Below, one piece after another: positions 28,134 through 36,627 of a DNA stretch of 64,000 nucleotides. A program made the position numbers and the translations under genes. The stretch covers positions 496,001-560,000 of the forward strand of contig NZ_JBIGHW010000001.1 of the NCBI RefSeq assembly GCF_043555875.1, given 5' to 3'. Under the pieces are notes generated by a model. It saw only the letters and a list, made by a program, of their open reading frames with translations, made no database searches and was not told where the DNA came from. Source of the stretch: Pelomonas margarita. Lineage in GTDB: Bacteria > Pseudomonadota > Gammaproteobacteria > Burkholderiales > Burkholderiaceae_C. How positions within the stretch are numbered: position 1 is the stretch's first letter; every line of letters begins with the position of its first letter.

Positions 28134-28231
28134 GTGCGGGTCGTTGCGGTGAAGGCGGGATTGTCACCTGCCCCTATGCGTGGTCGCGCATGGTTCATGC
28201 AGGGCCGAGGCAGGTCGGCGAGCGCCTTTCG

Positions 28232-29491
28232 TCAGGCGGATGTTGCGGGCGGCGTCGCTGCGGGGCGGTGGCCGTTGAGGCGGGCGGCGGCCTCGAAGGC
28301 GTCAGCCACGCCTGCGGCGGCGGTCAGCAGCTTCGGCTGCAGCCGGCCGGCGGCGGCGGGCGCGGCTGTCGAGTGCAGCAGCTGCTCGGCAGCGTCGCGG
28401 ATGCGCGCCACGCTCAGCCGGTCGGCGCGCAGCGTGAGGCCGGCGCCGGCCGCTTCCAGCGGGGCCATGTTGAGGAACTGGTCCATGTTGCTGGCCAGGG
28501 CCAGCGTGGGGATGCCGGCCGCCAGCGCCTGCTGCGTGCCCAGGCTGCCGCCGTTGCTGATCATCAGCCGCGAGCGCCGGGCGGCTTCGTCGCCCTGCAG
28601 GTAGGGGGCCAGCCTGGCATTGGCCGGCGTCACGGCCGGCGCCGGCGCACCGGCGGTCGACGCAATGACGCGCACCGGCAGGCCCTGCAGCGCCTCCAGG
28701 ATCATGGGTAGCAGGCCGGCCTGGCCGGAGCTGCCCAGGGTGACGTAGACGCTGCCCAGCGGTGCATCGACGGCCTCGTCCCACCAGGCCGGCGCCGGCG
28801 GCGACGGCGCCCACATCAGCGGGCCGACGAAGGTGTGCGCGTCCGCCGGCCCGCTCAGCGGGAACAGCTCGGCGAGGTCGGGGATGAGCAGGTGGTCTGC
28901 GTCGGTGTAGACCCGTCGCAAGTTGTTGCCCAGGGAGGCCAGGCCATGGCGCGCGCGCAGCCGGTTCATCGGCTGGCAGTGCGGGATGAAGGCCAGCGGC
29001 CGGAAAGTGTGGAACAGCGCCGACGCCAGCGGCAGCGGCAGCGCACGGCTCAGCGGGATGACGGGCAGCGCATAGCCGCCAGCGTACTGCGGCGTCCAGT
29101 AGGCGTTGGCGATGGCCATGTAGGGCACGCCGGCCAAACGTGCGCTGACCGACAGCGACAACCGGAAGTCGCCCACCACCAGGTCGGGCTGGAAGGCGCG
29201 CAGCAGGCGCAGATCCTCGTCCACGTAGCGCTGCAGCGTGGCCTCGTCGTAGACCGGCGTGCCCCGGGCGAGCGCATCGTTGAACTGCGCGCTGGGGATG
29301 CTGTGCAGGGCTTCCTGTTGCCACGGGCCCTCGGACGTGAAGGCAGCGTAGCGAGGGTCGCAGGCCAGCAGCAACTGGTGGCCGGCCGGCGCGATCGCAC
29401 GCGCCAGCGCGAGGGGTCGGGCCACATGGGCCAGCGTGACGGCCTCGCAGAACAGCGCGATGCGCAGGGGGCGGGCGGGCGACGTCATCAC
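28232..29491 (-). CDS. UGT/MGT-type glycosyltransferase
   Basis: A 419-residue GT-B enzyme of the macrolide/sterol glycosyltransferase type. The N-terminal Rossmann half begins LRIALFCEAVTLAHVARPLA, with DLVVGDFRLSLSVSARLAGVP at ~105-125. The C-terminal donor half has VYVTLGSSGQ (~248), MISNGGSLGTQQALAAGIPTL (~313-333) and SNMDQFLNMAPLEAAGAGL. The usual donor-site HxGxGT is replaced by SNGGSLGT, so the sugar donor or activity may differ. Its start overlaps the stop of the upstream nitroreductase-like gene by 4 nt (ATGA), so the two are translationally coupled. It probably glycosylates a small molecule or lipid; the acceptor is unknown. Confidence 0.8.
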   Translation of the reverse strand: MMTSPARPLRIALFCEAVTLAHVARPLALARAIAPAGHQLLLACDPRYAAFTSEGPWQQEALHSIPSAQFNDALARGTPVYDEATLQRYVDEDLRLLRAFQPDLVVGDFRLSLSVSARLAGVPYMAIANAYWTPQYAGGYALPVIPLSRALPLPLASALFHTFRPLAFIPHCQPMNRLRARHGLASLGNNLRRVYTDADHLLIPDLAELFPLSGPADAHTFVGPLMWAPSPPAPAWWDEAVDAPLGSVYVTLGSSGQAGLLPMILEALQGLPVRVIASTAGAPAPAVTPANARLAPYLQGDEAARRSRLMISNGGSLGTQQALAAGIPTLALASNMDQFLNMAPLEAAGAGLTLRADRLSVARIRDAAEQLLHSTAAPAAAGRLQPKLLTAAAGVADAFEAAARLNGHRPAATPPATSA

Positions 29492-30567
29492 GCGCCCTGG
29501 ATCATCAGGCTGTCCAGCGGCCGGCGCAGCGAACGCGAGCGCGGTGCGTCGCCATGGCCCACCCGGCCCATGAACACTGCATGCGCCACGGCATGCTCGC
29601 CGACGAGGTCGACGAAGCGCTGCTCCAGCCGGCGCGCCATGTCATGCGCGCCGGGCGTGCGCGAGAAGTCGATGCCGTCGCGGGCATAGCGGGTGAACAC
29701 CAGCGGCGTGACTTCCGGCTGCAGCTGCAGCCCCAGGTGCGTGGCGGTCAGCCAGAAGCGCTGCATGGCGCGGCCGGCGGCCACGTAGTCGTCCAGCGTG
29801 CGGGCGGGGCGCTCGGCCATGAGCAGGAAATGGGCCGCGCAGGCGACGCCGGGCACGAAGTCCAGCTGGATGCGCGGCGCCCAGGTGCCGGCGAAGAAGC
29901 GGTTGAACATCTCCACGCGCGCCCAGCTCTGCATGACGAAGCGCATCAGCCGCGTGGTCATCGGGTCGGTGCCCAGCGCCTGATCGGGCACGCGCTCCTC
30001 GCTGAACTGCGACTGCCACTGGATGATGTCCTTGTGCACCCGGTAGGCCTCCGGCGTGACCAGCCGGATCTTGGCCGAGTGAAACAGCATCTTGGCCATG
30101 CGCAGCCGCTGGCCGCCGCTTTCCTGCCAAGTCACGGTGTAGCCCGGCCCGACGGCAGCGGCGAGCGACTGCTTCTGCGGCGCGGTCAGCGGCTGGGTCT
30201 TCAGTGGCCGGCGCTGGACGCTGCGGGTCTTGATGCTGTGCAGCAGCGGGTCCGGCGCGAGGGCAGCGTCGGGCGTGAAGTGCAGGTCGAAGACGGGGCG
30301 TGCATCGGGCGAACCGCTGCGGCGTGTGGCTTGCATCCGCAGCCCGTGGTGGCTCGCAGCGATGGCCGCCGTCTCCAGCATCGCGCCGATGGCGATCTGG
30401 CTGGGATGGCCGTCCAGGTCGTAGACGCAGTGCTCACGGGTGTCGAAGCCGTGGATGGCGACGCTGGCGGGGCCAGTGATTTCGAAACGCCAGGGTTGGG
30501 TGTTGTCGCCGCTGGGGGCCCATCGTGCAAAATCGAGAATCTGCAGGAGCGTGGCCTGGGAATCCAT
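29488..30567 (-). CDS. Nitroreductase-family protein paired with ThiF
   Basis: A 359-residue protein beginning MDSQATLLQILDFARWAPSG and continuing DNTQPWRF, the FMN-binding signature (R-x-x-PSGDN-x-QPW) of nitroreductases. It is about 150 residues longer than typical stand-alone enzymes. The middle has YRVHKDIIQWQSQFSEERVPDQALG, and a second FMN-contact-like region (AAGRAMQRFWLTATHLGLQL) lies near residue 255-280. ATG 30567 follows an AAAGG ribosome site; the longer open frame upstream only shadows the divergent gene. It sits head to head with the ThiF-like gene and overlaps the glycosyltransferase by 4 nt. Adjacent or fused ThiF and nitroreductase domains are known in other bacteria, for example mycobacterial MoeY. 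The substrate is unknown. Confidence 0.8.
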   Translation of the reverse strand: MDSQATLLQILDFARWAPSGDNTQPWRFEITGPASVAIHGFDTREHCVYDLDGHPSQIAIGAMLETAAIAASHHGLRMQATRRSGSPDARPVFDLHFTPDAALAPDPLLHSIKTRSVQRRPLKTQPLTAPQKQSLAAAVGPGYTVTWQESGGQRLRMAKMLFHSAKIRLVTPEAYRVHKDIIQWQSQFSEERVPDQALGTDPMTTRLMRFVMQSWARVEMFNRFFAGTWAPRIQLDFVPGVACAAHFLLMAERPARTLDDYVAAGRAMQRFWLTATHLGLQLQPEVTPLVFTRYARDGIDFSRTPGAHDMARRLEQRFVDLVGEHAVAHAVFMGRVGHGDAPRSRSLRRPLDSLMIQGA

Positions 30568-30681
30568 GGTTGACGACCTTTTCTGGAATTGAAGATTGCC
30601 GCGTGGCTGCAACACCATGGCGGGTCGGCCCGAACGGCAGCTCAAGCCGTATGTTGGCTGCCCCCGCCGCAAAGGGGGAAC
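30568..30681. promoter_or_regulatory. Divergent promoter region, nitroreductase-like / ThiF-like genes
   Basis: This 114-bp space between two divergent starts must drive both transcripts. It contains AAAGG before the minus start and AAAGGGGGAA before the plus start at 30682. No clear -10/-35 boxes were identified. Confidence 0.4.
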
Positions 30682-31563
30682 ATGAACCAAGCTGCGACGT
30701 TTGATTACGCGACCGCATTTTCCAGGAACATCGGCTGGGTGACCCCGGCCGAGCAGGAAAAACTTCGTTCGGCACGCATTGCCATCGCCGGGCTGGGTGG
30801 TGTGGGCGGCGCGCATCTGCTGACCTTGAGCCGTTTGGGCGTGAGCCGTTTCAATATTGCCGACTTCGACGAATTCGGTGTCCACAATATGAACCGGCAG
30901 GTCGGTGCCTTCATGTCGACGGTGGACCAGCCCAAGGCCAGGGTGCTGGCCGATATGGCGCGCGACATCAATCCCGAGATGGATGTCCGTGTTTTTCCGG
31001 AGGGTGTCACCGAGGCCAATCTCGATGATTTCCTGCGTGATGTCGACCTGTATGTCGACGGCATCGATTTCTTTGCGCTGCCGGCGCGCCGCATGCTGTT
31101 CAAGGCCTGTCATGAGCGCGGCATTCCCGCGTTGACGGCGGCGCCGCTGGGCATGGGCGTGGCGCTGATGTATTTCAAGCCGGGCGGCATGAGTTTCGAG
31201 CAGTACTTCCGCGTGGAAGGCCGCAGTGAGAACGAACAATATGCGCGCTTCATCGCCGGGCTGTCTCCGGCCATGCTGCAGCGCAACTATCTGGTCGAGC
31301 CGGGTGCCGTGAATTTCCAGCAGCGTCGCGGGCCCTCCACGATGATGTCCTGTGACTTGTGTGCTGGTGTCATGGGCGTGGCGGCGCTGAAGGTGCTGCT
31401 GGGGCGAGGGCGCCTGCGCGCCGCACCCTGGGCCATGCAGTTCGATGCCTACCACCAGCGCATCAAGTTCACCTGGCGCCCGTTCGGCAATGCCAACCCG
31501 ATGCAGCAGCTGATGCTGATGCTCATCCGACCCCTGCTCGAAGGGCGCGCGAAGGTGGTTTGA
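30682..31563 (+). CDS. ThiF/E1-like adenylyltransferase
   Basis: A 293-residue protein of the E1/MoeB/ThiF fold. The nucleotide-binding loop AGLGGVGG is at residues 36-43, and DFDEFGVHNMNRQVGA (61-76) holds the Asp and Asn/Arg residues that bind Mg-ATP. Only one CxxC pair (C224-C227, SCDLCAG) is visible where typical ThiF/MoeB proteins have two, so a structural zinc site may be incomplete. Family members adenylate a C-terminal carboxylate of a ubiquitin-like or peptide partner. No MoaD/ThiS-like partner lies nearby. A strong ribosome site (AAAGGGGG) precedes ATG 30682. Codon use is more AT-rich than the neighbours (TTT, AAT, TAT frequent), a possible sign of separate origin. Confidence 0.85.
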   Translation: MNQAATFDYATAFSRNIGWVTPAEQEKLRSARIAIAGLGGVGGAHLLTLSRLGVSRFNIADFDEFGVHNMNRQVGAFMSTVDQPKARVLADMARDINPEMDVRVFPEGVTEANLDDFLRDVDLYVDGIDFFALPARRMLFKACHERGIPALTAAPLGMGVALMYFKPGGMSFEQYFRVEGRSENEQYARFIAGLSPAMLQRNYLVEPGAVNFQQRRGPSTMMSCDLCAGVMGVAALKVLLGRGRLRAAPWAMQFDAYHQRIKFTWRPFGNANPMQQLMLMLIRPLLEGRAKVV

Positions 31564-31745
31564 GCGAGCCGCCGCGCTGGGCAGTCAACGGTGTGAAATT
31601 GCACGTCGCACCGTGCGCATGCCCCTGTTTCGGCGGGCAGCGCAGGGCCATGCCTATGGCATCATGCGGCGCGCTTGCTCCCGCCTGGCGGGGGAGGTTC
31701 TGCTGCTTGCGCTCTTTCGACGAACAGACCCAAAGAGGAATTGCC
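31564..31745. other. Leader region of the exopolysaccharide operon
   Basis: 182 bp between the ThiF-like stop and the first polysaccharide gene. It holds a short perfect palindrome ATGCC-TAT-GGCAT (31650-31662) and a GC-rich hairpin (31678-31694, 7 bp with one wobble, 3-nt loop) about 50 nt before the likely start. These could be an operator and a 5' untranslated structure. No sigma-54 -24/-12 element was recognised. Confidence 0.4.
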
Positions 31746-32435
31746 TTGGACTCCAATCACGCTGAAGCTCGCCATGGTGCACAAACGATGTCGGCCGCCG
31801 GTGCGTCGGCTTCGCCCGGTGCAGGCGGGCGGTCCGGTCTGGGTGTGATGCTGGCAGGGCTCGCGATGGCGTTGCTGGCCGGCTGCGCGAGCAACAACCA
31901 TCCGGCGGCGCCGGTCACGGTGGCCAACGATGACTACAGCTACATCATCGGTGCCGGCGACAACTTGAGCATCCAGGTGTGGCGCAACCCGGAGCTGTCC
32001 ATGTCTGTGCCGGTGCGTCCGGACGGCAAGATCGCGGCGCCGCTGGTCGATGAGATCGTCGTGCAGGGCAAGACCTCCGTGCAGGTGGCGCGCGACGTGG
32101 AGAAGCAGCTCAGCAAGTACGTGCGTGATCCGGTGGTGACCGTGATCGTGACCGGCTTCGTCGGCCCCTACAGCGAGCAGATCCGCGTGGTCGGCGAGGC
32201 GGCGCGCCCGCAGTTCCTGCCGTTCAAGCAGAAGATGACGTTGCTGGACGTGATGATCGCCGTGGGCGGCCTGACGGATTTCGCCTCGGGCAACAGCGCC
32301 ACCATCCTGCGCACGGCCGAGGGCAACAAACAGTATTCGGTGCGCCTGAAGGACTTGATCAAGCGTGGCGACGTGTCGGCGAACGTCGAGATGCGCCCGG
32401 GTGACATCCTCATCATTCCGCAGAGCCTGTTCTGA
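31746..32435 (+). CDS. epsE: Polysaccharide export outer-membrane lipoprotein (XrtA system, EpsE/Wza type)
   Basis: A Wza-family export channel protein. A lipobox LLAGC ends the signal sequence, followed by the polysaccharide export domain (YIIGAGDNLSIQVWRNPELS, VRPDGKIAAPLVDEI) and a SLBB segment (IRVVGEAARPQFLPF, LLDVMIAVGGLTDFASGN, EMRPGDILIIPQSLF). The start is uncertain. TTG 31746 follows a strong AAGAGGA site and gives 229 residues; ATG 31788 lacks a ribosome site and gives 215. I chose the TTG, although it makes a long (45-residue) n-region. It would form the outer-membrane pore for polymer export. It opens the XrtA operon, 74 nt ahead of the chain-length gene. Confidence 0.85.
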   Translation: MDSNHAEARHGAQTMSAAGASASPGAGGRSGLGVMLAGLAMALLAGCASNNHPAAPVTVANDDYSYIIGAGDNLSIQVWRNPELSMSVPVRPDGKIAAPLVDEIVVQGKTSVQVARDVEKQLSKYVRDPVVTVIVTGFVGPYSEQIRVVGEAARPQFLPFKQKMTLLDVMIAVGGLTDFASGNSATILRTAEGNKQYSVRLKDLIKRGDVSANVEMRPGDILIIPQSLF

Positions 32436-32509
32436 GTCATGGGTCAGGGGCTGTTCGGCATCGGGCCGGCACCTCAATCCCGCACAAGCCTTAACTGAGA
32501 CTGTTGCAG

Positions 32510-34102
32510 ATGGAATTGCTGATTGCTCAGCTGCTGATCATCGTCCGGCGGATGTGGAAGTACCGCTGGGTTGGCCTGGTGGTGGCCTGGGTGGCTGGGG
32601 TGGTCGGGGCGGTGATCGTCTTCGTGCTGCCGGATCGCTACGAGGCCAGTGCGCGCATTCACGTCGACACGCAGTCCACGCTCAAGCCGCTGATGGCAGG
32701 CCTCGCGGTTCAGCCCAATGTCGACCAGCAGGTGTCCTTGCTCAGCCGCACGCTGATCAGCCGGCCCAACGTCGAGAAGCTGGTGCGCATGGCAGACCTG
32801 GACCTGAAGAGTCAGTCCAAGGCCCAGCAGGAGGCCACCATTGAGGCGGTCACCAGCAATCTCTCCATCCAGAGCAGTGGGCGTGGCGACAACCTCTACA
32901 TCCTGGGTTATCGCGACAGCGACCCGGAGACCGCCAAGCGGGTGGTGCAGTCGTTGGTGTCCATCTTCGTGGAGTCCAGTTTGGGGGCTACGCGCAAGGA
33001 CAGTTCAACGGCGTCGACTTTCATCAATGAGCAGATCAAGGTCTACGAAGCGAAGCTTGAGGAGGCCGAAACGCGCTTGAAGGAGTTTCGGCTCAAGAAT
33101 TTGTCGATCTCGGCGGATGGCAAGGATTCGGCCGCGCAGATTGCCGAGGTCGGCGGCCAGTTGGAGCGGGCCCGCCTGGAATATCGGGAGGCCGTGAATG
33201 CCCGTGATGCCGCCAAGGCCCAGTTGGACGCCGAGAAGTCCGGCAAGGGCGGCGCGCAGAGCACGGCGCAGAGCCTCATTCAGGAGTCGACGGCGAATGT
33301 GAGCACGCCAGAGCTGGATGCCCGGCTGGCGGAGTACCGGCGCAACCTCGACGGGCTGCTGCAGCGGTTCACCGACCAGCATCCGGACATCATCTCCACG
33401 CGCAAGCTCATCAAAGACCTGGAAGAGCAGCGCAAGCGCGAGATCGCCGAGCTGCGCAAGGCGGCGATGAGCATGCCGACGGTTTCAGTCGGTCAGGCCG
33501 GTGGCAATCCCGTCGTGCAGGAGCTGGTTCGCATCCTCGCGACCACCGAGGTGCAGGTCGCCTCGCTGCGAGCGCGAGTGGACGAATATTCGGCACGTTA
33601 TGCGCACGCCATGGCTGCGATGAAGACCGCGCCGCAGATGGAGGCGGAGGCGGCACAGCTGAATCGCGATTACGCGATCCACAAGAAGAATTACGAGGAT
33701 TTGGTGCAGCGGCGCGAGCAGGCCTCCATTTCGAGTGACCTGGACGTCGCCTCCGGTGTCGCTGATTTCCGCGTTATCGACCCGCCGCGGGCCAACCCCA
33801 AGCCGGTCGCGCCGAACCGGCTGCTGATGCTGGCCGGCGTGATGGCCGCCTCCCTGGGCATCGGTGTGTTCACGACCTTCGCGGCCAGCCAGTTGCGGCC
33901 GGTCTTCCATGACGCCAACGACCTGCGGGCACGCGTCGAGCTGCCCATCCTGGGTGTCGTGACCCGCCTGGTGACTGACGCCGACCGGGCGCGCCAGCGA
34001 GTGGACCTGATCCGTTTCTCGGCAGGGGCGGGCGGGTTGTTGGTGATGTTTGCGGTCGCCTTGACGGTCTTGGCGGTGAAGTTGAGCCGGCAGGTGGTTT
34101 GA
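32510..34102 (+). CDS. epsF: Polysaccharide chain-length determinant (XrtA system, EpsF/Wzz type)
   Basis: A 530-residue inner-membrane co-polymerase that controls polymer length. TM1 is near residues 20-40 (VGLVVAWVAGVVGAVIVFVL), followed by the Wzz signature YEASARIHVDTQSTLKPL. A long periplasmic coiled-coil region spans ~170-400 (YEAKLEEAETRLKEFRLKNL, DLEEQRKREIAELRKAA). The C-terminal Pro-rich motif DPPRANPKPVAPNR leads into TM2 near residue 440, and a further hydrophobic stretch at ~505-525 (LLVMFAVALTVLAV) closes the protein. ATG 32510 is chosen over an in-frame TTG six bases upstream. The kinase partner is encoded separately, 1 nt downstream, as in other XrtA loci. Confidence 0.92.
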   Translation: MELLIAQLLIIVRRMWKYRWVGLVVAWVAGVVGAVIVFVLPDRYEASARIHVDTQSTLKPLMAGLAVQPNVDQQVSLLSRTLISRPNVEKLVRMADLDLKSQSKAQQEATIEAVTSNLSIQSSGRGDNLYILGYRDSDPETAKRVVQSLVSIFVESSLGATRKDSSTASTFINEQIKVYEAKLEEAETRLKEFRLKNLSISADGKDSAAQIAEVGGQLERARLEYREAVNARDAAKAQLDAEKSGKGGAQSTAQSLIQESTANVSTPELDARLAEYRRNLDGLLQRFTDQHPDIISTRKLIKDLEEQRKREIAELRKAAMSMPTVSVGQAGGNPVVQELVRILATTEVQVASLRARVDEYSARYAHAMAAMKTAPQMEAEAAQLNRDYAIHKKNYEDLVQRREQASISSDLDVASGVADFRVIDPPRANPKPVAPNRLLMLAGVMAASLGIGVFTTFAASQLRPVFHDANDLRARVELPILGVVTRLVTDADRARQRVDLIRFSAGAGGLLVMFAVALTVLAVKLSRQVV

Positions 34103-34103
34103 C

Positions 34104-35099
34104 ATGACGAGCTTGATAGAACAGGCCGCTCAGCGGCTCGAACAACTCCGCCAGGCCGGCGTGGTGCTGCCGGGTGACGAGCAGGTCTCGCCTGCTGCTG
34201 AAGCCGCCGTGCCGAAGATGGCGGCCCCGGCGCCTGTGGCGCAGCCCGTCGCCCAGCTGGCCCCGATCACGCCTGAGCCGCCCCAGATGGGCATCTCTGT
34301 CGTGGAGGATGGGCCGCATGCATCGTCCAAGCGGGTGGAGCTGGATGTCGTGGCGCTGGCAGCGCAGGGGTTCCTGATGCCGCACACGCCGCGCTCGCAG
34401 ACCGGCGACCAGTACCGCGTCATCAAGCGGCCGCTGATCAAGAATGCGATGGGCAAGGGCGCGGCCACCATCAACCACGCGAATCTGCTGATGGTGACCA
34501 GCGCACTGGCGGGCGAGGGCAAGAGCTTCACGTCCATCAACCTCGCGTTGAGCATCGCGGCGGAACTGGACAACACCGTCATGCTGGTCGATGCCGACGT
34601 CGCCCGGCCCTCGGTGCTGCGCATGCTGGGGCTGCCGCAGGGGCCGGGGCTGCTGGACGTGCTGGAAGAGCGCGTCGACATGTCCGAGGTGCTGCTGCGC
34701 ACCAACGTCGAGAAGCTGACCATCCTGCCCAGCGGCACGCCGCACTCGCGCGCCACCGAACTGCTGGCCAGTGACTCCATGAGCCAGTTGCTCGAGAAGA
34801 TGGCCAAGCGCTACCCCGACCGCATCATCATCTTCGACTCGCCGCCGCTGCTGCTGACGACCGAGTCGCGGGTGCTGGCCTCGCACATGGGGCAGATCGT
34901 CATCGTCGTGCATGCCGAGAAGACGCCGCAGAGCGCGGTGCAGCAGGCGCTGGCCGCGATTGAGAACTGCCCCGTCAAGATGATGTTGCTCAACCAGGCG
35001 AGCCCCAACGCCGCAGGCGGCTATGGCTACGGGTACGGCTATGGCTACGGGTATGGCTACGGCTACGGATATGGCAGCAATGACTCGGCTCAGAGCTGA
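34104..35099 (+). CDS. epsG: XrtA-associated tyrosine autokinase (BY-kinase) with (Gly-Tyr)9 tail
   Basis: A 331-residue cytoplasmic kinase that works with the chain-length protein. After a Pro/Ala-rich leader (1-95) it has Walker A SALAGEGKS (133-141), Walker A' VDADVARPS (162-170) and Walker B IIIFDSPPLL (240-249), diagnostic of bacterial tyrosine kinases. The C-terminus holds nine consecutive Gly-Tyr pairs (306-323) in place of the usual loose tyrosine cluster, the expected autophosphorylation region. The gene starts 1 nt after epsF and ends inside the next gene, overlapping it by 20 nt. Cycling of tail phosphorylation probably regulates polymerisation and export. Confidence 0.92.
   Translation: MTSLIEQAAQRLEQLRQAGVVLPGDEQVSPAAEAAVPKMAAPAPVAQPVAQLAPITPEPPQMGISVVEDGPHASSKRVELDVVALAAQGFLMPHTPRSQTGDQYRVIKRPLIKNAMGKGAATINHANLLMVTSALAGEGKSFTSINLALSIAAELDNTVMLVDADVARPSVLRMLGLPQGPGLLDVLEERVDMSEVLLRTNVEKLTILPSGTPHSRATELLASDSMSQLLEKMAKRYPDRIIIFDSPPLLLTTESRVLASHMGQIVIVVHAEKTPQSAVQQALAAIENCPVKMMLLNQASPNAAGGYGYGYGYGYGYGYGYGYGSNDSAQS
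35019..35072 (+). repeat. Hexanucleotide tandem repeat (GGN-TAY)9 in the kinase tail
   Basis: Nine in-frame copies of a GGN TAY hexamer encode alternating Gly-Tyr. Codon third bases vary (GGC/GGG/GGA, TAT/TAC). That suggests selection on the protein sequence together with slippage, and length variation between strains is likely. Confidence 0.85.
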
Positions 35100-36627
35100 G
35101 CCCCGCTGCATCGCATTCGTTCTGCTGGCCTGGGCGGCGCTGGCCCAGGCGCAGGGGACGGGCGGCCGCGGCGGCGTGTTCTCGGTGTCGCCGCGCCTGA
35201 GCGCGACACAGACATTGACGGACAACCTGCAGCTGACCGAGCGCGACAAGGATGCGGCGCTGATTACGACGTTGTCGCCCGGCCTCAGCATCACCAGCCG
35301 GACCGGGGCGTTGCAAGGCAGCCTGGACTACGCGATGAACGGCATCCTGTACGCCAAGACGGACCAACCGTCGCGGGTGCAGAACGCCTTGTCGGCAACG
35401 GCCCGGGCGGAGTTGGTGGCAGACGCCTTGTACGTGGACATGCGCGCAGGCATCGGCCAGCAAAGCGTCTCGGCCTTCGGGCTGCAGAGCGCCCCCAGCT
35501 TGGATGGGCAGGGCGGCCAAGGCGGTGTCAGCAGCTTGACCAACAGCAACCAGCGCGAGACCTTGACCTACTCGGTCTCGCCCGTGCTGCAGGGCAAGCT
35601 CGGTGGCCTGGCCAGTTACGTGCTGCGTGGCGAGTTCTCTGGTAGCGATGCGCGCGGCAGCGAGCTGGGGGACAGCCGCGGCCGCGGGACATCCCTGCAG
35701 GTGAACCAGCTAGGCGCGCGCGCGTTCGCCTGGTGGCTGCAGCTCAACACCCACGAGACCCGTTCGTCTGGCAGCGCCAGCGCCCCGCGCAGCACCAGCC
35801 TGCGGCTGGGCGCGAACTACCGGCCCGATCCCGACTGGGTGTTCTCCGCCAACGCCGGGCAGGAGCGCAGCAACTACCTCGGCAACGCGCAGAGCAGCGG
35901 CACGACGGCCGGGGCCACCGCGAGCTGGACGCCGTCGACGCGCACCCGCATCGGTCTGGACCTGCAGCGCCACGCCTACGGCAACAGCCACGGTCTCACG
36001 CTGGAGCATCGGCTGGCGCGATCGGTGTGGCGCTATTCCGACCAGCAGAGCACGGTGGTCGGCAACACCGGCTCGGCCGGTGGCGCGCGCAGCAACTACG
36101 ACCAGTTTTTCCTGCTGTTCGCCTCGCAGGAGCCCGACCCGGTCAAGCGCGACACCTTTGTGCGGGCTTATCTTCAATCGCAGGGCCTGTCTGCCGACGC
36201 CCCGGTCGCGGGCGGCTTTTTGTCGACCGGGCCCAGCCGGCTGCGCAACCAGCAGCTGGCCGTCACGCTGCAAGGGGTGCGAGCCAGCCTCACGGGGCAG
36301 TTCAACCGCTCGGTGTCTGGCAGGCTGGGCAGCAATGTGAACCAGGGCAGCCTGGCCGACAGCTCGAAGATCGAGCAGCGGTCGATGTCGCTCTCCGCGA
36401 GCTACCAGCTCGGCGCCACCTCCGGCCTGACGCTGATCGCCACGCGCCAGGAGTCGGCCGGCGACACCAGTCGCCAGTCCACGCAGCTGACCAGCTACTT
36501 CGCCAACTGGACGGCACGCCTGGGCAACCAGCTGGCCGCCCAGCTGGGCGCGCGGCACAGCCGCTTCGAAGGTGTCACGAGCTACACCGAAAATGCCGTG
36601 TTGCTCACCTTGACGCAGCAGTTCTGA
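35080..36627 (+). CDS. XrtA/PEP-CTERM system outer-membrane beta-barrel protein
   Basis: A 515-residue protein with a signal peptide (CIAFVLLAWAALAQAQ) and alternating beta-strand segments ending in QQF, the C-terminal phenylalanine typical of outer-membrane barrels. Early strands read SVSPRLSATQTLTDNLQLTER and LSPGLSITSR, matching the putative barrel found in exosortase A loci (TIGR03016-like). ATG 35080 lies inside the end of the kinase gene (20-nt overlap, +1 frame). An in-frame ATG at 35023 would place the repeat DNA in the protein and destroy the signal peptide, so it was rejected. It is probably an accessory export porin or assembly protein. Confidence 0.85.
   Translation: MTRLRAEPRCIAFVLLAWAALAQAQGTGGRGGVFSVSPRLSATQTLTDNLQLTERDKDAALITTLSPGLSITSRTGALQGSLDYAMNGILYAKTDQPSRVQNALSATARAELVADALYVDMRAGIGQQSVSAFGLQSAPSLDGQGGQGGVSSLTNSNQRETLTYSVSPVLQGKLGGLASYVLRGEFSGSDARGSELGDSRGRGTSLQVNQLGARAFAWWLQLNTHETRSSGSASAPRSTSLRLGANYRPDPDWVFSANAGQERSNYLGNAQSSGTTAGATASWTPSTRTRIGLDLQRHAYGNSHGLTLEHRLARSVWRYSDQQSTVVGNTGSAGGARSNYDQFFLLFASQEPDPVKRDTFVRAYLQSQGLSADAPVAGGFLSTGPSRLRNQQLAVTLQGVRASLTGQFNRSVSGRLGSNVNQGSLADSSKIEQRSMSLSASYQLGATSGLTLIATRQESAGDTSRQSTQLTSYFANWTARLGNQLAAQLGARHSRFEGVTSYTENAVLLTLTQQF

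Noticed and set aside
30568..31455. Long N-terminal extension of the nitroreductase-like frame
   Set aside because: It runs antisense through the ThiF-like gene and lacks recognisable homology; the family starts at ATG 30567.
31564..31745. Possible sigma-54 promoter (TGGCAT...TTGCT) before the polysaccharide operon
   Set aside because: The spacing between the GG and GC elements is about 17 nt, far from that of a -24/-12 promoter.
35023..35079. Earlier ATG (35023) for the outer-membrane barrel protein
   Set aside because: It would translate the Gly-Tyr repeat in another frame (MATGTAMATGMATATDMA) ahead of the signal peptide; ATG 35080 gives a clean signal sequence.
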